From NCBI GenBank assembly GCA_022572105.1, contig JACZWN010000021.1, forward strand, positions 1-23,926: a DNA stretch of 23,926 nucleotides, read 5' to 3'. This document shows, piece after piece, positions 20,565 through 23,926 of the stretch. The translations under genes were made by a program, and so were the position numbers. Origin of the DNA: Pseudomonadota bacterium. GTDB lineage: Bacteria; Pseudomonadota; Alphaproteobacteria; Kiloniellales; J153. A model generated the notes under the pieces. It was not told where the DNA came from and did no database searches. It saw nothing but the letters and a program-made list of their open reading frames with translations. Within the stretch, counting starts at the first letter, position 1. The number at the start of each line of letters is the position of its first letter.

Positions 20565-20569
20565 CACGG
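20532..20569 (+). repeat. 38-bp dispersed repeat, copy B (ends the TauE stub)
   Basis: Matches copy A at 19397-19434 with three substitutions, one of which turns the minus-strand ATG into GTG. The transporter similarity ends at its left border. Confidence 0.85.
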
Positions 20570-20629
20570 CCTTAATCGTGGTGCCGACAACTCGGACCCC
20601 TTGATCGGGCCTTTCAAGATCTCAAGATC

Positions 20630-20721
20630 ACCACAGAGGCACAGAGGCACAGAGTAAAACACTAATTGAAAGACAGTGAAAATCCCCATTACCCCATGAT
20701 CGTTCTCTGCGTCTCTGTGGT
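20630..20721. repeat. CACAGAG-type long inverted repeat
   Basis: The left arm at 20630-20646 (ACCACAGAGGCACAGAG) is complementary to the right arm at 20705-20721 with two mismatches in 17, around a 58-nt AT-richer loop. The left arm holds ACAGAGGC in tandem. Elements of this look are scattered in many bacterial genomes; whether it is a mobile palindrome or an RNA-processing site is not clear. A T-rich stretch (TTTATTTTTG) follows, so it could also end transcription. Confidence 0.7.
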
Positions 20722-20781
20722 TCAAACTTTATTTTTGCCCTCATATCTTTCAGCATTCCGCCCCGCCTATGCGGCATCCCC

Positions 20782-20811
20782 TTGGCTCCCCACGCCCGCC
20801 GGTGCTATAGC
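20782..20811 (+). promoter_or_regulatory. Weak candidate lepA promoter
   Basis: TTGGCT (20782-20787) is followed after 18 bp by TATAGC (20806-20811), 12 nt before the lepA ATG, giving an extremely short leader. Low confidence. Confidence 0.3.
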
Positions 20812-20823
20812 CAGCGCCTGCCC

Positions 20824-22626
20824 ATGACCGAGCTCGCCCAAATCCGCAACTTCGCCATCATCGCCCACATCGACCACGGCAAGTCGACGCTGGCCGACCG
20901 GCTGATCCAGCTCTGTGGCGGCCTCACCGCGCGCGAGATGAGGGAGCAGGTGCTCGACACCATGGAACTCGAGCGCGAGCGCGGCATCACCATCAAGGCG
21001 CAAACGGTGCGCCTCACCTATGAGGCCCGGGACGGCAAGACCTATATCCTCAACCTCATCGACACCCCCGGGCACGTGGACTTCTCCTACGAGGTCAGCC
21101 GCTCGCTCGCCGCCTGCGAGGGCTCGCTCCTGCTCGTCGACGCCAGTCAAGGGGTCGAGGCGCAGACCCTGGCCAACGTCTATCTGGCGCTCGAGGCCGA
21201 CCACGAGGTCGTGCCCGTGCTCAACAAGATCGACCTGCAGGCCGCCGAGCCCGAGCGCATCAAGCAGCAGATCGAGGACGTGATCGGCCTCGATGCCGCC
21301 GACGCGCTGCTGATCTCGGCCAAGACCGGCGAGGGCGTGCCCGAGGTGCTGGAGGCGCTGGTCACCCGCCTGCCGCCGCCCAAGGGCGCGCGCGACGCGC
21401 CCTTGAAGGCGCTCCTGGTCGACAGTTGGTACGACGCCTATCTCGGCGTCATCACGCTGGTGCGCGTGGTCGACGGCACCCTCGCGGCCGGCATGAAGGT
21501 GCGCATGATGGGCAGCGGCGCGGTCCACCTGGTGGATAAGGTCGGCGTGTTCACGCCCAAGACGACCGAGATCGCCGAACTGGGGCCCGGCGAGATCGGC
21601 TATCTGACCGCCAGCATCAAGTCGGTCGCCGACTGCAAAGTGGGCGACACCATCACCGGCGAGCGCCGCCCGGCGGAGCAAGCCCTGACCGGCTTCGCGC
21701 CCAGCGTGCCGGTCGTCTTCTGCGGCCTGTTTCCCGTCGACGCCAACGACTACGAGGACCTGCGCGATTCGCTGGCCAAGCTGGCGCTCAACGATTCCAG
21801 CTTCCTCTACGAGCCGGAGAGCTCGGCGGCGCTCGGCTTCGGCTTCCGCTGCGGCTTCCTGGGCCTGTTGCACCTGGAGATCGTGCAGGAGCGCCTGACC
21901 CGCGAGTTCGACCTGAATCTGATCACCACGGCGCCCAGTGTGGTCTACCGCATTCGCCTCACCGGCGGCGAGACCCTGGAGCTGCACAACCCCACCGACA
22001 TGCCCGACCCGGTCAAGATCGCCGCCATCGAAGAGCCCTGGATCAAGGCGACCATCATGGTGCCCGACACGTTCCTCGGCGCGGTCTTGAAGCTCTGCGA
22101 GGACCGGCGCGGCGAGCAGATCGAGCTGACCTACGCGGGAAATAGGGCCATGGTCGTCTACCGCCTGCCGTTGAACGAGGTGGTGTTCGACTTTTACGAC
22201 CGCCTGAAATCGGTCTCGCGCGGCTACGCCAGCTTCGACTACCAGCTCGACGGCTACCTGGAAGGGGACCTGGTCAAGGTCTCGATCCTGGTCAATTCGG
22301 AGCCCGTGGATTCGCTCTCCCTGATCGTGCACCGGCGCCAGGCCGACCCGCGCGGCCGGGCGCTGTGCCAGCGCCTGAAGGAGCTGATCCCGCGCCAGTT
22401 GTTCAAGATCGCGATCCAGGCGGCCATCGGCGGCAAGATAATCGCGCGCGAGACGGTGAGCGCGCTGCGCAAGGACGTGACCGCCAAGTGCTACGGCGGC
22501 GATGTCTCGCGCAAACGCAAGCTGCTCGACAAGCAGAAGAAGGGCAAGAAGCGCATGCGCCAGTTCGGCAACGTCGAGATCCCCCAGTCCGCCTTCCTCG
22601 CCGCCCTCAAGATGCCGGACGCGTGA
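20824..22626 (+). CDS. lepA: Elongation factor 4 (LepA), ribosome-associated GTPase
   Basis: A 600-residue translational GTPase of standard length that acts on ribosomes during stalled or stressed elongation and in 30S biogenesis. The G motifs are complete: G1 AHIDHGKST, G2 RGITIKAQ, G3 DTPGHVDF, G4 NKIDL and G5 SAKTGEG, all within residues 1-190. The EF-Tu-like domain II follows (LLVDSWYDAYLGVITLVRVV), then EF-G III/V-like domains (ALGFGFRCGFLGLLHLEIVQ). The LepA-specific C-terminal domain ends with KCYGGDVSRKRKLLDKQKKG and VEIPQSAFLAALK. The ATG at 20824 starts the conserved MTELAQIRNFAIIAH; the frame is open slightly upstream without support. It is transcribed alone; no lepB follows. Confidence 0.98.
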   Translation: MTELAQIRNFAIIAHIDHGKSTLADRLIQLCGGLTAREMREQVLDTMELERERGITIKAQTVRLTYEARDGKTYILNLIDTPGHVDFSYEVSRSLAACEGSLLLVDASQGVEAQTLANVYLALEADHEVVPVLNKIDLQAAEPERIKQQIEDVIGLDAADALLISAKTGEGVPEVLEALVTRLPPPKGARDAPLKALLVDSWYDAYLGVITLVRVVDGTLAAGMKVRMMGSGAVHLVDKVGVFTPKTTEIAELGPGEIGYLTASIKSVADCKVGDTITGERRPAEQALTGFAPSVPVVFCGLFPVDANDYEDLRDSLAKLALNDSSFLYEPESSAALGFGFRCGFLGLLHLEIVQERLTREFDLNLITTAPSVVYRIRLTGGETLELHNPTDMPDPVKIAAIEEPWIKATIMVPDTFLGAVLKLCEDRRGEQIELTYAGNRAMVVYRLPLNEVVFDFYDRLKSVSRGYASFDYQLDGYLEGDLVKVSILVNSEPVDSLSLIVHRRQADPRGRALCQRLKELIPRQLFKIAIQAAIGGKIIARETVSALRKDVTAKCYGGDVSRKRKLLDKQKKGKKRMRQFGNVEIPQSAFLAALKMPDA

Positions 22627-22651
22627 TACCAAGTCTCGTTGATACGGATTA

Positions 22652-22695
22652 ATTTGGGACGCAGATCGATTTGGGACCTAGATCGATTTGGTCCC
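22652..22695 (+). repeat. 17-bp tandem repeat with hairpin after lepA
   Basis: Units start with ATTTGGGAC at 22652 and 22669, and a partial ATTTGG(T)CC at 22686; the full units differ at two positions. The last two form a stem GGGACC (22673-22678) / GGTCCC (22690-22695) with an 11-nt loop. It begins 26 bp after the lepA stop and could act in 3'-end formation. Confidence 0.7.
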
Positions 22696-22744
22696 GGCGA
22701 CGGCGGCCTCGGGCCCCCGGCATGGGCGCCGGGGCCTGGCGCGG

Positions 22745-23068
22745 TCATCTGAACTGGCTTTTCCGGCGCCGGCGCTTGGGGCGCGTGTGGCACAGGACCA
22801 GGAGCACGAGCCCGGGCACGGCGGGGACGACGATGGCCGGCAGGAGCAGGAGGCTGAACAGGACCGGATCCCAAAGCGGCGGCCAGATATAGCGCTCGAT
22901 AACGACCTGAACCAGACCCAGGCTGTTCGCGTCGATGCGGTTCCACAGCTCCCCTGCCGGCCTGAATTGGAAGCCCTTGTCCGGGTCCCGGCCCAGAATC
23001 TCCCAGAGCGCCACGGCGAGCGCCGCAAGCATGAAAAACCAACCGAGGATGCATCCCACTCTGCGCAT
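22745..23068 (-). CDS. Small inner-membrane protein of unknown function, 107 aa
   Basis: The protein starts MRRVGCILGWFFMLAALAVA, a first transmembrane helix (residues 5-25). It continues with an amphipathic, periplasm-facing loop (FRPAGELWNRIDANSLGLVQ) and VIERYIWPPLWDPVLF. A second helix follows (LLLLPAIVVPAVPGLVLLVL, about 72-95), and a strongly basic cytoplasmic tail (RPKRRRRK). That topology, and the VIERYIWPPLWDP block in particular, resembles small conserved alphaproteobacterial membrane proteins without known function. The ATG at 23068 has GGAG about 9 nt upstream. It converges with lepA across 118 bp containing the 17-bp repeats. Confidence 0.7.
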   Translation of the reverse strand: MRRVGCILGWFFMLAALAVALWEILGRDPDKGFQFRPAGELWNRIDANSLGLVQVVIERYIWPPLWDPVLFSLLLLPAIVVPAVPGLVLLVLCHTRPKRRRRKSQFR

Positions 23069-23345
23069 CGGGCGCTCCAGGCATCAGCGCCGCCGTCTCG
23101 CCCACGCGCACCGGCGGGGTGGCGGAAGGCGGGAGGCGGCGGGAAGCAAGGGTAACAGGTTCCTTCCCGGTGCACCAACAAGGCGCGCGAGGCGGCGGAC
23201 CGGGGTGGCGCTGACGGCATTGCGCGGGCGCTTGGCCGGCGCCGTCGTCCGGGCGCGGCGCGCCCGGAGGCGGGCGTTGCATCGAGGGATGCACTTAGTT
23301 ACGGTCCCGGCGCCCGACCTGGCACAAACGGTCGCGCCGTTTCGC
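23069..23345. other. Non-coding gap before tRNA-Ser
   Basis: This 277-bp GC-rich stretch holds no convincing gene; open frames across it are low-complexity Arg/Pro/Gly translations. A tRNA promoter should lie in its last 60 bp but no clear -35/-10 pair is evident. Confidence 0.5.
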
Positions 23346-23438
23346 GGAGGGGTGGCCGAGTGGTTGAAGGCGCACGCCTGGAAAGTGTGTATACGGCGAT
23401 GAGTCGTATCGTGGGTTCGAATCCCACCCCCTCCGCCA
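23346..23438 (+). tRNA. tRNA-Ser (anticodon GGA)
   Basis: Class II tRNA with a long variable arm. The acceptor GGAGGGG (23346-23352) pairs with CCCCTCC (23428-23434), then discriminator G and an encoded CCA (23436-23438). The D-arm begins TGGCCGAGTGGTTGAAGG. The anticodon loop CTGGAAA puts GGA at 23380-23382. The extra arm TATACGGCGATGAGTCGTAT forms a stem, and the T-arm is GTGGGTTCGAATCCCAC. It reads UCC and UCU codons. tRNA-Ser genes are common attachment sites for integrases, and recombinase coding sequence lies 275 bp downstream. Confidence 0.97.
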
Positions 23439-23713
23439 GCCATAAGTTGTTGTTATAGAACGGTTTTTCAGGACGCGGCATGGATTCGAACTCGTCCCGG
23501 AACTTCCGGGGCTTACGCCTGATGCGCCCTGCCGTCGTGGCCTGCTGAGACCGGTCAGGTGCCGCAAACGGGCGGCTCATATCGCAAAAGTCTCTTACGC
23601 CGGTTTTGGTGGTACGGCTAAAGGCGTGTTGGCGAGGGGCGGCATGTTTTCCCGCGTGAAACCGACCCACATTCCGGCCGGGGCGGCGGTCGGACGGCTA
23701 CCGATCCCGTGGT
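23439..23713. other. Non-coding gap between tRNA-Ser and the recombinase end
   Basis: No supported gene or RNA. A short TTCGAATCC on the opposite strand (near 23484-23493) recalls a tRNA T-loop but lacks surrounding stems. If an element integrated at the tRNA, its attachment core would be at the tRNA 3' end, with the second copy outside this window. Confidence 0.4.
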
Positions 23714-23926
23714 TCAGGCGATCCCGAGCCGGGCGCGCTGTTCTTCCCATGCGATCGGCAGGCGGGTGTCGCTGGCAAGCTTCTTCGCGGTCAGTCCGAT
23801 CGGATGGCGGTCGCGGAGGATCGTTTTGACGACGTCCGGCGCGAGGAAGCTGAGCCGCAGGATCCGGGTGAAGTAGGACCCACCGACGCCGGCCTCGGCG
23901 GCAAGCTCCGCCATCGTCCGGCCCCG
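23714..23926 (-). CDS. Serine-recombinase-type protein, C-terminal part (runs off the window)
   Basis: The minus-strand frame is open to the window edge and ends at 23714. Visible residues run from RGRTMAELAAEAGVGGSYFT through RILRLSFLAPDVVKTILRDR, and end WEEQRARLGIA. The pattern (a helix-turn-helix, then LxxLAFLAPDIVxxIL, and LPxxWxEQRxxLG) is the usual C terminus of large recombinase-family proteins of phages and integrative elements. An ATG at 23914 exists, but in this family the segment is internal, so the true start is outside. Only about 71 residues are seen, so intactness and catalytic serine cannot be judged. It lies downstream of tRNA-Ser and points towards it. Confidence 0.7.
   Translation of the reverse strand, partial: RGRTMAELAAEAGVGGSYFTRILRLSFLAPDVVKTILRDRHPIGLTAKKLASDTRLPIAWEEQRARLGIA

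Noticed and set aside
20767..22632. 621-codon minus-strand frame over lepA
   Set aside because: Antisense shadow of lepA; composition is typical of reverse-strand GC-rich frames.
23484..23493. Second tRNA or attachment-site copy on the minus strand
   Set aside because: Only a T-loop-like TTCGAATCC is shared with tRNA-Ser; no stems or acceptor are present.
1..23926. CRISPR array
   Set aside because: No set of regularly spaced direct repeats of 23-40 bp with unique spacers was seen; the only tandem repeats are the 14-bp and 17-bp ones reported.

Overview
The window is GC-rich DNA from an alphaproteobacterium, probably of the Rhodospirillales or a related order. The evidence is codon bias, a PhaR-type polyhydroxyalkanoate (PHA) regulator, ABHD10-like and nucleotidyltransferase proteins of alphaproteobacterial type, and the gene order thrS-infC-rpmI-rplT-pheS-pheT. 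No 16S gene is present, so the order cannot be fixed.

Layout. 1-2670 is a PHA region: the first codons of an acetyl-CoA acetyltransferase (phaA), a class III-like PHA synthase with a PhaE-like partner (all minus strand), and divergently the regulator phaR. 2737-4491 encodes a PAS-GGDEF-EAL cyclic-di-GMP protein. 4631-4860 is a 24 percent GC island carrying a consensus promoter and a perfect DnaA box, followed by two small uncharacterised genes. 5704-6132 is the internally deleted relic of an IS1595-type insertion sequence. An ABHD10-like serine hydrolase and a GT4 glycosyltransferase then diverge from a 30-bp gap.

The core is the translation operon. thrS has a leader carrying two long hairpins bounded by TA. 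infC appears to start at an AUA codon placed at the right distance from a perfect Shine-Dalgarno. Downstream of infC the operon is split by a 2598-bp mobile unit (11122-13719) with inverted ends GGTGCTGTCC and a perfect 8-bp target duplication AACCCTCG. It carries an intact IS1-family-like DDE transposase, a small coupled gene, a CCA-ending tRNA-like sequence, a DUF5343-type gene with its own promoter, and a frameshifted small gene. The insertion stopped 7 bp upstream of the -35 box of a sigma70-type promoter that can drive rpmI-rplT-pheS-pheT, so both halves of the operon stay expressible.

18089-20780 is accessory: a parDE toxin-antitoxin module with promoter, a DUF925 nucleotidyltransferase, an orphan HicB-like protein, a pyridoxamine-phosphate-oxidase-fold protein, a truncated TauE/SafE transporter, and dispersed and inverted repeats. 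lepA (20824-22626) is intact. After a small membrane protein gene come tRNA-Ser(GGA) and the C-terminal end of a serine-recombinase-type protein, which suggests an integrative element starting at the tRNA and running past the right edge.

The most interesting features are the composite mobile unit with its tRNA-like cargo, the non-canonical infC start, the thrS leader hairpins, and the duplicated leader that builds a five-codon upstream ORF ending on the start codon of the gene at 4884. All functional assignments come from reading motifs; no database search was run.
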